In this document: positions 27,346 to 37,662 of the stretch, piece after piece
Layout: each line of letters starts with the position of its first letter
How positions within the stretch are numbered: position 1 is the stretch's first letter
Assembly (NCBI RefSeq): GCF_000156335.1
Contig: NZ_DS999213.1
Coordinates: 2,716,929-2,780,928, forward strand
Direction of reading: 5' to 3'
From: Roseobacter sp. GAI101
GTDB taxonomy: Bacteria; Pseudomonadota; Alphaproteobacteria; Rhodobacterales; Rhodobacteraceae
DNA length: 64,000 nt
Program-made: the position numbers and the translations under genes
The notes under the pieces: generated by a model
Told to the model about the DNA's origin: nothing
The model's input: the letters and a program-made list of their open reading frames with translations, nothing else
Database searches by the model: none

Positions 27346-28704
27346 TTAGCGCCGATCTCTTAACGAATAGCCAATCATGACCAAAATCGACCAGATCAGA
27401 AAGCTGAACAGCGCGATCAACCCCATGGTGACAGGCCGGTTCGGATAGATCGAGGTTTCTGCCAACGTCGGGCTGACATGGGCGGCCAGATACCGTGTCT
27501 GGCGGCGCGATTCTGCCACAGCGGAATCATAGGCTGCCAGTGCCGCGGTATAGGATTGTTCGGCAAATTGCCGGTCCACCGTGAGGCTTTCGAATTCACC
27601 AACCAGATCGGCAAACCGGTCGTCGTGGGTACCGCTGGCGCTGCCAATGCCAAGCTTGCCGCGCTCTTGTTGTAACCGCGCTTCGATAACCTCGCGTCGG
27701 CGTTCCGCCTGTCTCATCCTTGGGTCTTTTTCGGTGCTGGTCTGGCGCAGCATATCAAGGTCGATCAGGGTTTCGGCCAATTGCATTTCCAGCGATGACA
27801 GCAGCCCGGTCTGTATCTGCAATGTGGAATCAGGTGACACAATCTGGTTTTTATTGCGAAACGTGGTCACGTCGGCGCGTGCAACCTTCAGTCGTTGAAC
27901 GGCGGTCTCAAGCTCCTCTCGGGCATGTCTTGTGGCGTCTTCCCGGGCGATATCCGACAGCCTGTTAATCATGCGTGAACTTTCGTCATACACCATGCGC
28001 GCGATGTTCTGCGCGTCTTGGGGGGCAAATGCTTGTACCTCAAGCTCAAGCAGACCGGTGCTGTTGTCATTGTAAACGGTGACCATCCGCGCCCAATAGT
28101 CGGTCAGGTCTTCGATGGCACCGGGGGGATCATAGCTGAAGATCGGGTCAATGTCTGGGTCCGCCTTGGCCCACAGGCTGCGCAGATCGAGGGCGTTATC
28201 GACAGTGCGGACCAGCTCTTGGCTTTGAATAAACTTGTAGAGGATATCTTCGTCTGATGAACCGGAGCCGGACAGCTCTGCAACGCCGCCCAAAAGCTCG
28301 ACAGCCGAACTTATCTCCTCGGTTCTGACAGAAAAGCCTGCGACAGAGACATAGCGGTCTGCCGCACGTTCCCAAAGATACCATGCAGCGGCCAGATTTG
28401 TACCCAGTACCCCCAGCAAGAAGCTGAGGAAAACGATCCGATGACGCAGTTTGATCCGGGCGCGGCGCACTGGCGGGGCCACGGGCCTCAGTGTGGGTGA
28501 AGGGGTGCCGATGTGCTGGGCATTTGCCGCCGCCTCCCGCGCCTTGGTCTTTGCCAAAAGCGCATGTTTCTTGGCCAAGCGTTGATCTTCGATCCTGGCC
28601 AACGCCTCTTCTCGTTCGCGGATTTTCAAGGCTTTGCGGCTGTCATGCAAAACCTTTTGATCTGCCAGCGGAGGCAATTTGTGAAGCGAGGTCGTGCGCG
28701 CCAT
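27346..28704 (-). CDS. Capsule export inner-membrane protein (KpsE/Wzz-like)
   Basis: Polysaccharide co-polymerase-type protein of 452 residues. The first 90 residues are charged and cytoplasmic, with a helical Lys/Arg/Glu/Ala stretch. Membrane helix 1 lies at about residues 90-112 (IVFLSFLLGVLGTNLAAAW) and helix 2 at about 425-445. The periplasmic part between them includes a long coiled-coil-like region (about 255-345). KpsE proteins link the ABC exporter to the outer-membrane channel. It is the first gene of the export set and divergent from a GT2 gene. No KpsD is next to it; the Wza-like gene at 9613 could serve, but that is a guess. Confidence 0.87.
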   Translation of the reverse strand: MARTTSLHKLPPLADQKVLHDSRKALKIREREEALARIEDQRLAKKHALLAKTKAREAAANAQHIGTPSPTLRPVAPPVRRARIKLRHRIVFLSFLLGVLGTNLAAAWYLWERAADRYVSVAGFSVRTEEISSAVELLGGVAELSGSGSSDEDILYKFIQSQELVRTVDNALDLRSLWAKADPDIDPIFSYDPPGAIEDLTDYWARMVTVYNDNSTGLLELEVQAFAPQDAQNIARMVYDESSRMINRLSDIAREDATRHAREELETAVQRLKVARADVTTFRNKNQIVSPDSTLQIQTGLLSSLEMQLAETLIDLDMLRQTSTEKDPRMRQAERRREVIEARLQQERGKLGIGSASGTHDDRFADLVGEFESLTVDRQFAEQSYTAALAAYDSAVAESRRQTRYLAAHVSPTLAETSIYPNRPVTMGLIALFSFLIWSILVMIGYSLRDRR

Positions 28705-28788
28705 GTCCTATCCCCGATCACTGAATGTTAAGCGGGCTGTGGTCTTGTGCATCGCGTAATCATCCTGATCCGTACTGGTGAAAAACCT

Positions 28789-29709
28789 ATGCTGCCTCAT
28801 GTTCATATTTTGATGTGTACCAAAGACGGTGGTGCCTTCCTCTCTGCGCAACTGCAATCGATCCTGACGCAAACTCACAAGGACTGGAGCCTTTGGATAA
28901 GTGATGACGGGTCGACGGATCAGACAGTGCCCGAGATCGAACGTTTCATCGCGGCCCACCCGCGGCGCGATATCCGATTGCTTCAAGGGCCGCGAAAAGG
29001 GTGCGCGCAGAACTTCATGTCGTTGTTGGCACACCCCGGTCTGGACGGCGCGTGGGTTGCTTTCGCCGATCAGGATGACATCTGGATGCCGCACAAACTG
29101 GGCCGGGCCGTCGATATGATCTGGCGCGGCACGGGGGCGCAAATCTATGCCAGTCGGAGCGTGTATACCGACAGCCAGCTGAATGTGATTGGCATGTCGC
29201 CGCGGTATCAAAGGCCGTTCGAATTTGGCAACGCGCTTGTACAAAATGTGCTGAACGGGAACACGATCGTCATTCCGCCAAGGATCACGGATTTCTTGCG
29301 CAGCACGGTTGGTTTTTCGGTTCAGGCCAATGTGCCGTTTCATGATTGGTGGGTGTACCAGATGGTGACCGGCGCAGGGTTTGATGTGATCCATGACGCA
29401 AAGCCGGGGGTTTTTTACCGCCAACACGAAAACAACATCTTGGGTGCCCGGCGTATCAATGTCTTGCATCGCGCAATGTTGTTGCTGCGGCGCATCTATG
29501 TGGAGTGGGTAGACCGGAATGTCGCCATGCTGAACGAGCTCGCTCCGGTTCTGAACAGGTCTAGCCGACGGTTGCTGTTCGACTTTGTCGATTGGCGCTC
29601 GCAGGCAACGCCAATTCTGCGCGCCCCCCCCCAGTCTATCGGCGTTTATCGGCAAAGCGCGTCTGGTGATCTGGCACTGCGGGCGATGGGCTGGATGGGC
29701 GGGCTGTGA
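28789..29709 (+). CDS. Glycosyltransferase family 2 (rhamnosyltransferase-like)
   Basis: Cytoplasmic GT2 enzyme of 306 residues. Visible motifs are HILMCTKDGGAFLSAQLQSIL, LWISDDGSTD, and the metal-binding FADQDDIWMP near residue 100, in the style of rhamnosyltransferases such as RfbF/WbbL. The acceptor side has HDWWVYQMV, and FYRQHENNI near the end. The ATG at 28789 is preferred over a GTG at 28747 because the conserved domain begins right after it, though the ribosome-binding site is weak. It is divergent from the KpsE-like gene and should build the exported glycan. Confidence 0.88.
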   Translation: MLPHVHILMCTKDGGAFLSAQLQSILTQTHKDWSLWISDDGSTDQTVPEIERFIAAHPRRDIRLLQGPRKGCAQNFMSLLAHPGLDGAWVAFADQDDIWMPHKLGRAVDMIWRGTGAQIYASRSVYTDSQLNVIGMSPRYQRPFEFGNALVQNVLNGNTIVIPPRITDFLRSTVGFSVQANVPFHDWWVYQMVTGAGFDVIHDAKPGVFYRQHENNILGARRINVLHRAMLLLRRIYVEWVDRNVAMLNELAPVLNRSSRRLLFDFVDWRSQATPILRAPPQSIGVYRQSASGDLALRAMGWMGGL

Positions 29710-29717
29710 TCGACGGC

Positions 29718-30479
29718 TCATGGCATCAGGCCGTTTTTAACCAGGTTAGCTATCAGCTCGACATCCAAAGCGGCAAAATCTGCAAGTCTTTGACGATTGC
29801 CGTCGCTTTCAAACCGCTCAAGCAATGATGGCCATCGTTTGGTGTGTCTTGAACCGGGTCCTGCGTTAATGCGGGTGCTGGTCAGGGCAGCTTTTTGACC
29901 TGTGAGCTGATGCAGATCATCCTCTAGGGCGTTCAGGTTTTCGATGCCATAAATGCGATCCACCACCCGAGCGCCGGCATAGGCTTGGTTGAGGATTTCT
30001 GATGAGGAAAGCGTGACCAATTCGGCAGCACCGCGAATTTTTCGGGTCGCGAAATAAGTGCAGTAAAAATTGTCGTAGTGGTCCAGAACAAAGCGTTGCC
30101 AGTCCTTGGTTCCGCCAAAAAAATAATCGTCGGCTGAACAATGTCGGATTTTACTTAGGCCCGTGTTTTCGGGAAGGGTCAGATCGCTTTCCGACAAGGC
30201 CAAGGATTTGTGATGCAGGTAGAAATAAAAGGACGCAATCCTTTCGAATGGATCCCGCAAAATAGTGAACACAAAGCGATTGTCGCCAATATCATCCAAC
30301 CTGTCCCAGTCCAAATGCCCCGAATAAAGGCGATAGCCTGCGGGAAACTGCCCATCGCTTGGGGCCTGCGTGTGCACGCGCACGGGCGAAGTGGTTTCGG
30401 CACCCACTATTCGGGACAGTTCCGAATGGACGGTTTGTCCTGCCGTTTTGGGGATGTGCAGAAAGACGATTTTCTTCAT
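29718..30479 (-). CDS. Second sulfotransferase family protein
   Basis: Protein of 253 residues of the sulfotransferase family 2 type. The 5'-phosphosulfate loop is [16 protein letters not shown], where Lys and Thr bind PAPS. The 3'-phosphate motif is [18 protein letters not shown]. It is unrelated in detail to the sulfotransferase at 25759, so two different sulfation positions on the glycan are possible. It overlaps the acetyltransferase gene by four bases and is the last of three coupled minus-strand genes. Substrate inferred from context only. Confidence 0.85.
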   Translation of the reverse strand: MKKIVFLHIPKTAGQTVHSELSRIVGAETTSPVRVHTQAPSDGQFPAGYRLYSGHLDWDRLDDIGDNRFVFTILRDPFERIASFYFYLHHKSLALSESDLTLPENTGLSKIRHCSADDYFFGGTKDWQRFVLDHYDNFYCTYFATRKIRGAAELVTLSSSEILNQAYAGARVVDRIYGIENLNALEDDLHQLTGQKAALTSTRINAGPGSRHTKRWPSLLERFESDGNRQRLADFAALDVELIANLVKNGLMP

Positions 30480-31210
30480 CCCGGCACCCCCTCCCGCAGG
30501 TCGATTTTTGCGGGCGTATAGGGGGATATGTCACCGATCATCTCGTAGATTCCCTTGCAGAAATCAGCGGGATTCGACGGATCAAGGTGATCCATCTGCC
30601 AGGGTGCGAACTGCCACCACTGACTGCGCAGCATCGGGGTGATCAGGCTGGGCGGAAGGCGCATTTTCTTGATCACGGCAGGATTTCCCGCAACCACCGC
30701 AAAAGCCGGCACATCACGCGTGACCACAGCATGTGCACCCACGATCGCCCCGTCGCCAATGGTCACACCCGCGGCAATATAGGCTCCATGACCAATCCAG
30801 ACATCATTCCCGATGGTCGTTATCTTTACTTTTGTCGGCGGGCCGGTGAAATTGAATTTGTAGTTATGGTAATGCTCTGCCGCATCAAAAGTTTCGCCAA
30901 GGTCAAACAGCCGGTCGCCAAGGTAAAAGGCCGGGCTGGTCGACGCCCAGGTCGTCGGGTGGTTCTGCCTGCCGATTTGCGTCGTTTCTCCGAATGAACA
31001 ATATCGTCCGATGCGCGCAGCAAAGCAGTATCCTGAAACCTGATAGGAAAATGCACCAAGCTCCAGCGAATGTTCATATTGGGTCCACTTCAAGCTGCCA
31101 GGCGCTTCCAAGACGGTGTGTCTCGGGAGGCTTATCGTTGATCCGCCCCTGTTCAGAACTTCGACGCCGGCAGCGCGCAGTGATTTCAACGGGACTGGTA
31201 TTTGGGGCAT
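30476..31210 (-). CDS. CatB-related O-acetyltransferase (left-handed beta-helix)
   Basis: Acetyltransferase of 244 residues with hexapeptide repeats. The N-terminal part includes the [20 protein letters not shown] segment of xenobiotic-acetyltransferase (XAT/CatB) folds. The repeats [39 protein letters not shown] carry the catalytic-type His, and [13 protein letters not shown] ends the helix. It likely adds acetyl groups from acetyl-CoA to a sugar of the surface glycan. It is tightly packed between the two-domain glycosyltransferase (one-base overlap) and the sulfotransferase (four-base overlap). Confidence 0.88.
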   Translation of the reverse strand: MPQIPVPLKSLRAAGVEVLNRGGSTISLPRHTVLEAPGSLKWTQYEHSLELGAFSYQVSGYCFAARIGRYCSFGETTQIGRQNHPTTWASTSPAFYLGDRLFDLGETFDAAEHYHNYKFNFTGPPTKVKITTIGNDVWIGHGAYIAAGVTIGDGAIVGAHAVVTRDVPAFAVVAGNPAVIKKMRLPPSLITPMLRSQWWQFAPWQMDHLDPSNPADFCKGIYEMIGDISPYTPAKIDLREGVPG

Positions 31211-33717
31211 CAGGCGGCTCGCTTGGCGTGTTTGAGGTGCAGGGCAAAATGCTCGCGCAGGTTTTGGCCAAGATCATCGGTTCTGGCGAAGGGGATCGTG
31301 AAGCCGTTTTCAGCTTGGGCGACGGCGTCACCCTGGGCACCAAGTGCGAAGGCATGAACAGGTAGACCCGTCGCAAGCGCTTCATGTGTGGTGAAGGAAA
31401 ACGTTTCCGGCCAAATCGACGGAATAAGCCAATCGGTGACCCCGTAGCGCGCCGCGATCTGCGTGAGATCCGAGATTTTGTAGGCCCCGTGCACCGGGAC
31501 GGAGGGCGGTATCGGAAAGTTCATGTCGAAATGACCCACAATCGCGAGGCCGATGTCGTTGGCCTCAAGGTATCGGGCCAAGCCATTGATCAGACCCGCC
31601 CCTTTTTGCCGACCGATATCCCCCAATACCCCGATCACGCGTCTTGCATGGACGGGCTCCGATGACAGGCGGGGCACAGACTGCAAGATTTGATGAGGTT
31701 TCAGCGCGATTTTTTCACTTGCTTGCGGATAGGCGCGGGCAACGATCTCGGCGCTGTTTCTTGAGAATACGACGACATCCTTCGCACTCTCGATCAGCCC
31801 GCCCCAATGGTCTTGCCACATTTTCAAGGTCACCGTTTCGGCGGCTCTCTTCACCTGATGTGCCGGATTATCATTCAGGGTCGGATGCGGCACGCCGTCA
31901 AATTGGCCCTGATCGTCAAGCAGCGTATAGGACGGGGAAATCGCGAAATAGTCGTGGAATAGCACTTCGATGGCATGTCGGCCCCCTTCGCTGAGGCCAA
32001 TAAGAGCGGCGGGAAGCGTGGCAGGGTTGCTGTCGCCGACACCGCAGGAATAGATGATGCGCCGCCGCGAAATCGGGGACAGCATCTTGTGGATATATGA
32101 CAGGTCATCGGTGCGCCCGCAGATGATGCCATCGGGTATCACAAGTTCGATCTGCCAGCGTTTTGCCCCGCCCACCCGCAAGATTACAGCCGAACGCCCA
32201 AGGGCATGGTGTCGTCTTGCGATCCTGTCTTGCAAATAGGCTTCGGCACCGCCGCCCATGCTGTGCGCCAGATAGATCGAAACCGGATAGGCCTCCTGCG
32301 CGCCGACCCAGGCCAGGGCAAGGGCAAGGCGGGTCGAACGCAGGGGGTCTGCGCTTACGAACCGTTGGACTTCGCTATCATATGCTGGATAGCGCCTGGT
32401 GATTTTCCGATTGTTTGCCGCGATCAACTGTTTCTTTTCGGTTGAACCAAAGCTTTGACCGCCGCGGTGTTCGACAAATAGGTTTGTGGCGCAGATGTGC
32501 CTGCCACCAAGGGCGCGGGCCCGTTGGCACCAGTCGACCTCTTCGCCATAGCCACGCCCGAAAGCCGGGTCCAGGCGCGGCAGTTTGCGTAGGTATTCCA
32601 GATTGATCGCCATGCAAAACCCGACGCCCGTGGGCGCAGATACACGCTCTGCCCGTGGATTAAGCCGGCGCGCGGTCGCGTCGATCTGATCCGCCTGTCG
32701 CGGGTCAAGCGGTTGCGGGGCGCAGACAAGAGGGGCGGTAAAAATCTCGGCGTCATTCGACATGGGGGTCACTGTGGCGACGTCTTTTTCTGCCATCATC
32801 GGTGCAACCAGTCGGCTGGCCCACCCCGCGGGGACCAGCGCATCGGAATTCATCAAGACGACAAGTTCGCCCCAAGGCAGTGCTTTTTCAAAGCCACGAT
32901 TGACGGAGTGGATAAACCCCAGATTCTCGGCGTTTTTCAGCAGAATGACCGTATCGGGATGTTGTTTTTTCCACTGTTCAAGAAAGGGGCGCACCCGCAG
33001 GTCGGTCGAACAATCTTCGATCAGGATCAACCGCCAGGCAAGATCGGTGTGTTGCACGACACGCGTCAGCGCCTCTTGCAAAAGGTCAAAAGCATTGAAC
33101 ACGGGCATGACGATCGTGATGCCGGTTTGCGGTTTTTCCAAGTCTGAAGTCAGCCGGAAAAGATCGGGATCGAGCTCTTGCGCTTGGGGCAATGCGGTAA
33201 GCTGCAGGCCCTGTTTGATCCGGGCACGATACCGTGGATTGCGCGTGATCAGCCACCCCATACAGGCAGGCAGGAAGATCAGCATCGAAAGGAGAAACCG
33301 CAAGATGATCCGAAGCTGGACATGCCGGATATTCGTCAGCGGCAAAGGCATGGCAATCGTTCTGGCCGGGCTCTTGGCATCATGGAATTCAACGCCAAAA
33401 CGTGACATTTCGCGCAAGCCAACGGGCCCAAGAGGAAGGACAAGGTCAAACCCCAGGTCCGGATCAAGGCCATGCGCCTGTGCGACGTCACTGCGGCGCA
33501 AGTCCGCCTTGGTGGTCGCCTTGATCCCGTTCATGTGCAAAACGACAGTCTCTGCCAAGGTCCAACCGGCCACGCGGATATGCCCGTTGGACAGCGACAC
33601 GACGTCAATTGCGCCGACCATCTGGCCATCGGCGGCAATAATCCCTTGCGGCTTTCCGCGCGCTTTCAAATGCGCGGCAGCGTAGCGGGCAAAAAGAGCG
33701 GTGAGCTGTTTATACAA
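31210..33717 (-). CDS. Two-domain glycosyltransferase (GT2 plus GT4-like) with N-terminal accessory domain
   Basis: Large protein of 835 residues. Residues about 35-110 form a small domain with [14 protein letters not shown] and [25 protein letters not shown], a module seen at the N-terminus of some marine glycosyltransferases. A hydrophobic stretch lies near 135-160. The GT2 domain (about 195-430) has [34 protein letters not shown] and [12 protein letters not shown]. The C-terminal half (about 490-835) resembles GT4: [15 protein letters not shown] near its start and [24 protein letters not shown] near its end. It probably adds two sugars to the same glycan. First of three coupled genes. Confidence 0.85.
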   Translation of the reverse strand: MYKQLTALFARYAAAHLKARGKPQGIIAADGQMVGAIDVVSLSNGHIRVAGWTLAETVVLHMNGIKATTKADLRRSDVAQAHGLDPDLGFDLVLPLGPVGLREMSRFGVEFHDAKSPARTIAMPLPLTNIRHVQLRIILRFLLSMLIFLPACMGWLITRNPRYRARIKQGLQLTALPQAQELDPDLFRLTSDLEKPQTGITIVMPVFNAFDLLQEALTRVVQHTDLAWRLILIEDCSTDLRVRPFLEQWKKQHPDTVILLKNAENLGFIHSVNRGFEKALPWGELVVLMNSDALVPAGWASRLVAPMMAEKDVATVTPMSNDAEIFTAPLVCAPQPLDPRQADQIDATARRLNPRAERVSAPTGVGFCMAINLEYLRKLPRLDPAFGRGYGEEVDWCQRARALGGRHICATNLFVEHRGGQSFGSTEKKQLIAANNRKITRRYPAYDSEVQRFVSADPLRSTRLALALAWVGAQEAYPVSIYLAHSMGGGAEAYLQDRIARRHHALGRSAVILRVGGAKRWQIELVIPDGIICGRTDDLSYIHKMLSPISRRRIIYSCGVGDSNPATLPAALIGLSEGGRHAIEVLFHDYFAISPSYTLLDDQGQFDGVPHPTLNDNPAHQVKRAAETVTLKMWQDHWGGLIESAKDVVVFSRNSAEIVARAYPQASEKIALKPHQILQSVPRLSSEPVHARRVIGVLGDIGRQKGAGLINGLARYLEANDIGLAIVGHFDMNFPIPPSVPVHGAYKISDLTQIAARYGVTDWLIPSIWPETFSFTTHEALATGLPVHAFALGAQGDAVAQAENGFTIPFARTDDLGQNLREHFALHLKHAKRAA

Positions 33718-33835
33718 AATAAGTCATTTCGATTCTAAGTTCTTTAGATTGAATTTCAGATCAGCACGCATGTGCTTAAGGAGGCGTTAAATTGGTCCAT
33801 TCACGGGTTTCTTCCCTGCCAAAGGGGGGGCATGG

Positions 33836-34531
33836 ATGCCAAAGGATGGGATGAACCCGATTGAGGTCGCTGACCTTGGTGTGAACAACCAGATCGATAT
33901 CGATCCAACCGTCGCTGCCGGGCGCGGATTTCAAATCTGTGTGCATGGCCGCAATAACCATCTGACAATCGGCGCTGATACGGTTCTGGGCGGCGGGATG
34001 ATCGAACTGCGCAATCATGATAGTTCGATCACCATCGGGTCGAACTGCAATTTGACGGGCACGCTGCGGTGTCGCGCCGTGAACAGCCACATTCGTATCG
34101 GCAGGCATACGACGATGATGGGTGCCCACATCACCCTGCACGAAGCTGGCATGATCACGCTGGGAGAGGATTGCATGCTGTCGGGTGACATCGCGATGGA
34201 CGTAAGCGATATGCACTCGATCCTGGACAGGGAAACCGGTGAACGGTTGAACATGCCACGCGATATTTTGATCGGCGACCACGTCTGGCTTGCACAAGGG
34301 GTGCGGGTCATGAAGGGCGCGCGGATCGGTCAGGACGTGATCGTAGGCAGTCGCGCGATGGTCCTGGGCACCATTCCAGCCTTTTCGCTGGTTGTCGGTA
34401 CGCCCGCGCGGGTTGTGCGCAGTGGAGTCACATGGGACCGGCGGCGTCTACAGCCCGCCCTAGATCCAATAGAGCCTGTTGAAAATGTCATACAGTCCGC
34501 AAGCGCCACTGAAAGTCGCAGCGAAAGTTGA
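33836..34531 (+). CDS. Hexapeptide-repeat acyltransferase
   Basis: Protein of 231 residues built mostly of left-handed beta-helix repeats, such as LTIGADTVLGGG, ITIGSNCNLTG and IRIGRHTTMMGAHI. The last third is the WbbJ/NodL-type acetyltransferase end: ILIGDHVWLAQGVRVMKGARIGQDVIVGSRAMV and VVGTPARVVRSG. A His (GDHVWL) sits at the position used for catalysis in the family. The start ATG at 33836 follows a G-rich ribosome-binding stretch. It is divergent from the two-domain glycosyltransferase and likely O-acetylates the same polysaccharide. The C-terminal 30 residues are acidic and not conserved-looking. Confidence 0.83.
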   Translation: MPKDGMNPIEVADLGVNNQIDIDPTVAAGRGFQICVHGRNNHLTIGADTVLGGGMIELRNHDSSITIGSNCNLTGTLRCRAVNSHIRIGRHTTMMGAHITLHEAGMITLGEDCMLSGDIAMDVSDMHSILDRETGERLNMPRDILIGDHVWLAQGVRVMKGARIGQDVIVGSRAMVLGTIPAFSLVVGTPARVVRSGVTWDRRRLQPALDPIEPVENVIQSASATESRSES

Positions 34532-34662
34532 AAGGGACCATTCTTGAGATGCAGGTTCGGCCTATGGTTGGCGCGTATCTTTTTCCCGCTCTTGAACGCG
34601 TAAAAACCAACAAGGACGCAGGAACGAAACCGGTTGATCTGCTGAAATACGGATTGCCGGCT

Positions 34663-34690
34663 GCACTCACCGGGTTGATCCGGTGAGTGC
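34663..34690. terminator. Hairpin between convergent genes
   Basis: GCACTCACCGG (34663-34673) pairs perfectly with CCGGTGAGTGC (34680-34690) around a six-base loop. It lies between the acyltransferase and the convergent alcohol dehydrogenase, whose stop is nine bases away. No T-run follows on either side, so termination strength is uncertain. Confidence 0.6.
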
Positions 34691-34698
34691 ATTGGCGT

Positions 34699-35715
34699 TC
34701 AGACCCGAAGCAGGGTCTTGATCGCGCGCCGTTCGTCCATCGCCCTGTAGCCTTCAGCGACTTGATCAAGCGGCAGTTCAAGATCAAAGACTTTGCCGGG
34801 CTCGATCTCGGCTTTCAGAACCCGGTCCATCAGGTCGGGCAGGTAGCGCCGCACAGGGGCGGGTCCGCCAAACAGCCGTTTCTGCTGAAAAAACAGGCCC
34901 TCTCCCGTAAACGTCACTTCGTGCGGTACGCCGACAAAGCCGACCGATCCACCCGGGCGACACACGCCCATCGCCTGATCCATCGACTGTTGCAGGCCGA
35001 CGCATTCCAGCACTGCATCCGCGCCGATGCCATTCGTGATCTCGAGCACTTCGCTGATGCCCTCATCACCGCGGGTCTCGACGATATGGGTCGCGCCGTA
35101 TTCCAGGGCGAGCTTCTGACGCGCGGGGTGGCGTGACATGGCGATGATGCGTTCGGCCCCGCGCAGTTTCGCGGACAGCACGCCCATCAGGCCCACGGCA
35201 CCGTCGCCCACGACCACCGCCGTCGACCCTTCTTTCACGCCGGCCGCTTCGGCAGCATAGTACCCCGTTCCAAGCACATCCGAGACAGCCAGCATATGCG
35301 GGATCTGTTCTGCGGTCGGCATGTCTTGTGTGGCAAGCAAGGTGCCGTCAGCCAGGGGAACGCGGGCAAAGGGAGCCTGCGCGCCAGTCATGAATTCGCG
35401 CTGCTCGCAGGACGACGGGAAACCGAACTGGCAATGCGGACAGGTGTTGTCGGAAAGCACGAAGGAACCGACGACAAACTGACCGGGACGGACGGTTTTC
35501 ACGTCAGGGCCGACCTCGATCACGATGCCGCAGTATTCGTGCCCCATGTGCATGGGCGCATCAAAGGGGGCTGCGCTGCGGTAGGGCCAAAGATCCGAGC
35601 CGCAGATACAGGTGGCCGAGAGTTGAATGATCGCGTCGGTCGGTTTGAGAATTTTCGGGTCATCGACGGTCTCGAAACGGACGTCGCCGGGACCATGCAT
35701 CACTGTCGCTTTCAT
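34699..35715 (-). CDS. Zinc-dependent alcohol dehydrogenase family protein
   Basis: Medium-chain dehydrogenase/reductase of 338 residues using NAD(P). The catalytic zinc site is CICGSDLWPY with HMGHEYCG. The structural-zinc loop is shortened, CPHCQFGFPSSC, with three Cys instead of the usual four. The nucleotide motif is VVGDGAVGLMGVLSAKL near residue 170. It is the last gene of a set with an MFS transporter (frameshifted) and a cupin, all divergent from a LysR regulator. This is a common arrangement for reductases and efflux pumps induced by a small aldehyde or quinone, but no substrate can be named. Confidence 0.88.
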   Translation of the reverse strand: MKATVMHGPGDVRFETVDDPKILKPTDAIIQLSATCICGSDLWPYRSAAPFDAPMHMGHEYCGIVIEVGPDVKTVRPGQFVVGSFVLSDNTCPHCQFGFPSSCEQREFMTGAQAPFARVPLADGTLLATQDMPTAEQIPHMLAVSDVLGTGYYAAEAAGVKEGSTAVVVGDGAVGLMGVLSAKLRGAERIIAMSRHPARQKLALEYGATHIVETRGDEGISEVLEITNGIGADAVLECVGLQQSMDQAMGVCRPGGSVGFVGVPHEVTFTGEGLFFQQKRLFGGPAPVRRYLPDLMDRVLKAEIEPGKVFDLELPLDQVAEGYRAMDERRAIKTLLRV

Positions 35716-35727
35716 TGGGGTTTCCTT

Positions 35728-37133
35728 TCAGGGAGTGGAGGAGGAGAGCGCCGAGCGCGCGCGGCGTTCGGCGGGTTGGATAAAGAGCAGCGTCAGGACA
35801 AGACCGATGGCGCATAAGAAGCTTGCGCTGTAGAACACGGCACCGATCTGCTGGGGTAGCGAGCCAGTCGGAGACGTGGGCGTGGCCGCAGCTGCAAATA
35901 CCACGACAAAGATGCCAAGGCCGATCGATCCACCAAGTTGGTGCGCTACGTTGACGAGGCCGGAAGCCGCGCCGTGGTCCTTTTCGGGCACGCGGTAGAC
36001 GCCAAAGCTGGTGAGCGGGGCAAGCGCGCCGCCGTTGCCAACTCCAATCACCGCCATCGGCAGTGCAAGGTCAGACCAGTAACTGGCCTGCGGGCCTGCG
36101 GATGCCAGCCAGAACAGTCCTGCCGCCATCGCCAGAAAGGCGACGGCCAGTACCGGTGCGCTGCCGGTCCGGGCCGTGATGCGCGGGAGGGCCAGCGCCA
36201 CCATAAAGGTCACGACAGTCATGGGCAGAAACCCCAATCCGGCCTGCACCGGGGTGTAGCCAAGCACGTCCTGCATCAACTGGGTGCCGAAATAGAAAAA
36301 CGCCACGGCGGGTCCGATGAACAACATTCTGCTGACATAGGCCGAACTGCGCGTGGCATCCCGGAACAGGCTGAGGGGCAAAAGGGGGGCCTTGGCAGTG
36401 GCTTCGTAGCGAATGAACGCCAGGAGCAGCAGACCTGCGCAAGCGAGAGAGGCAAGCGTGCCCGCGTCATCCCAGCCGTGATCCGCAGAGCGCACGATGC
36501 CATAGACCAGCGCGACCATGCCCAGCGTTGATGTGATCGCGCCAAACAGATCAAGCGGCGCGGTTTGCCGCGTGCTTTCGGGGATCACGCGGCCTGCCAA
36601 AAGCCACAGAACGATGCCGATCGGCACATTTATCAAGAATCCGATGCGCCAGCTCAGAAGCCCGGCGAAGATACCGCCCAAGACCAACCCAAGGCTGGCC
36701 CCGGCCCCGGCGACCATTGAATACCATGCAAGAGCCCGGGATCGGTCATCTCCTTCGGCAAAGGTGGCCGCAAGGATCGACAGTACGGAAGGGGCAAGGA
36801 TCGCGGCCCCCACCCCCTGCACGGCGCGCGCACCAATCAGCGCTAAGGGTGAGACCGCCACACCGACGCCACAGTAAAGAACGCGATACCTGTTCGTAGC
36901 ATCCGTCTGCGCCCAACCAGATCGCCAAGACGCGCCGCCAGAAGGAGGATACCTCCAAAGCTCAGGAGGTAAGTGTTATGCACCCAGGAAAGCGCGACGG
37001 GATCAAGGCCCATCGTCTCTCCGATCTCCGGAAGGCCGGTAAAAATGATCGACAGGTCAAGAGCGATCATCAGATATGCCGTCAGGATCAGGGCCAGAAC
37101 AGCACCGGGACGGGAGGGCGCGCGGTCAGTCAC
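35728..37133 (-). pseudogene. MFS transporter of the 14-helix drug efflux type, frameshifted
   Basis: The reading frame from a GTG at 37133 gives the first helices and motif A region (RLGDLVGRRRML) and then stops at 36845-36843. The rest, VSPLALIGARAVQGVGAAIL onward through about 11 further helices, continues in the next frame to 35728. The break is near 36858-36863 (GTGTGGCGG on the coding strand) and is repaired by adding one base. The whole would be about 468 residues, normal for EmrB/QacA-type drug:H+ antiporters. Either the gene is inactive or the read has a single-base error. Its 5' end overlaps the cupin stop. Confidence 0.85.
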
Positions 37134-37539
37134 TCTGGCCCGCCCCGCCAAGATAATCGGCGTCGGACACATGTTCCATCCAGTCCACGGGAGAGCCGTT
37201 TTCAGCTTCCTGGACGGCGACGTGGCTCATGGCCTTGTCCGCCGAGGCACCGTGCCAGTGTTTCTCGTTCGGCTCGAACCATACGGTGTCGCCTGCGCGA
37301 ATGGTCTGGCGGGGTTGGCCATCGACCTGCATCCAGCCTACGCCTGACAGGACCAGCAAAAGCTGGCCTTTGGGGTGGGTGTGCCATGCCGTGCGTGCGC
37401 TCGGGTCGAAGGTTACTATGCCCGCTGCGCCCTGTGCGGGTGCCGGCATGGTGAACAACCCATCGATACGGACCTGCCCCGTAAAAGTGGCCTCGGGACC
37501 TGTCGCAGAGGGGCTGTTGGTTGCTGGGATATGTTTCAT
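37126..37539 (-). CDS. Cupin-domain protein (ChrR/quercetinase-like)
   Basis: Single-domain cupin of 137 residues. The metal-binding motif 1 is WHTHPKGQLLLVLSG and motif 2 includes DTVWFEPNEKHWHG, supplying His and Glu ligands. Proteins of this form near LysR regulators and dehydrogenases are often annotated as carboxymuconolactone decarboxylase-associated or hydroxynitrile-lyase-like cupins; the activity here is unknown. The ATG at 37539 has AGGA seven bases upstream and is chosen over the ATG at 37560. It is the first gene of the set with the MFS and alcohol dehydrogenase genes. Confidence 0.85.
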   Translation of the reverse strand: MKHIPATNSPSATGPEATFTGQVRIDGLFTMPAPAQGAAGIVTFDPSARTAWHTHPKGQLLLVLSGVGWMQVDGQPRQTIRAGDTVWFEPNEKHWHGASADKAMSHVAVQEAENGSPVDWMEHVSDADYLGGAGQSD

Positions 37540-37662
37540 CTCAAATCCTTTCTGATGCACGGTGGCGCATCTTTCGGATCAGGAGATAGAGCCGCAAACT
37601 ATTCTCGATAAGATAAGAAAGGGTTATAGCGTTTATATCCATATTTCATGAATGGAGCCGTG

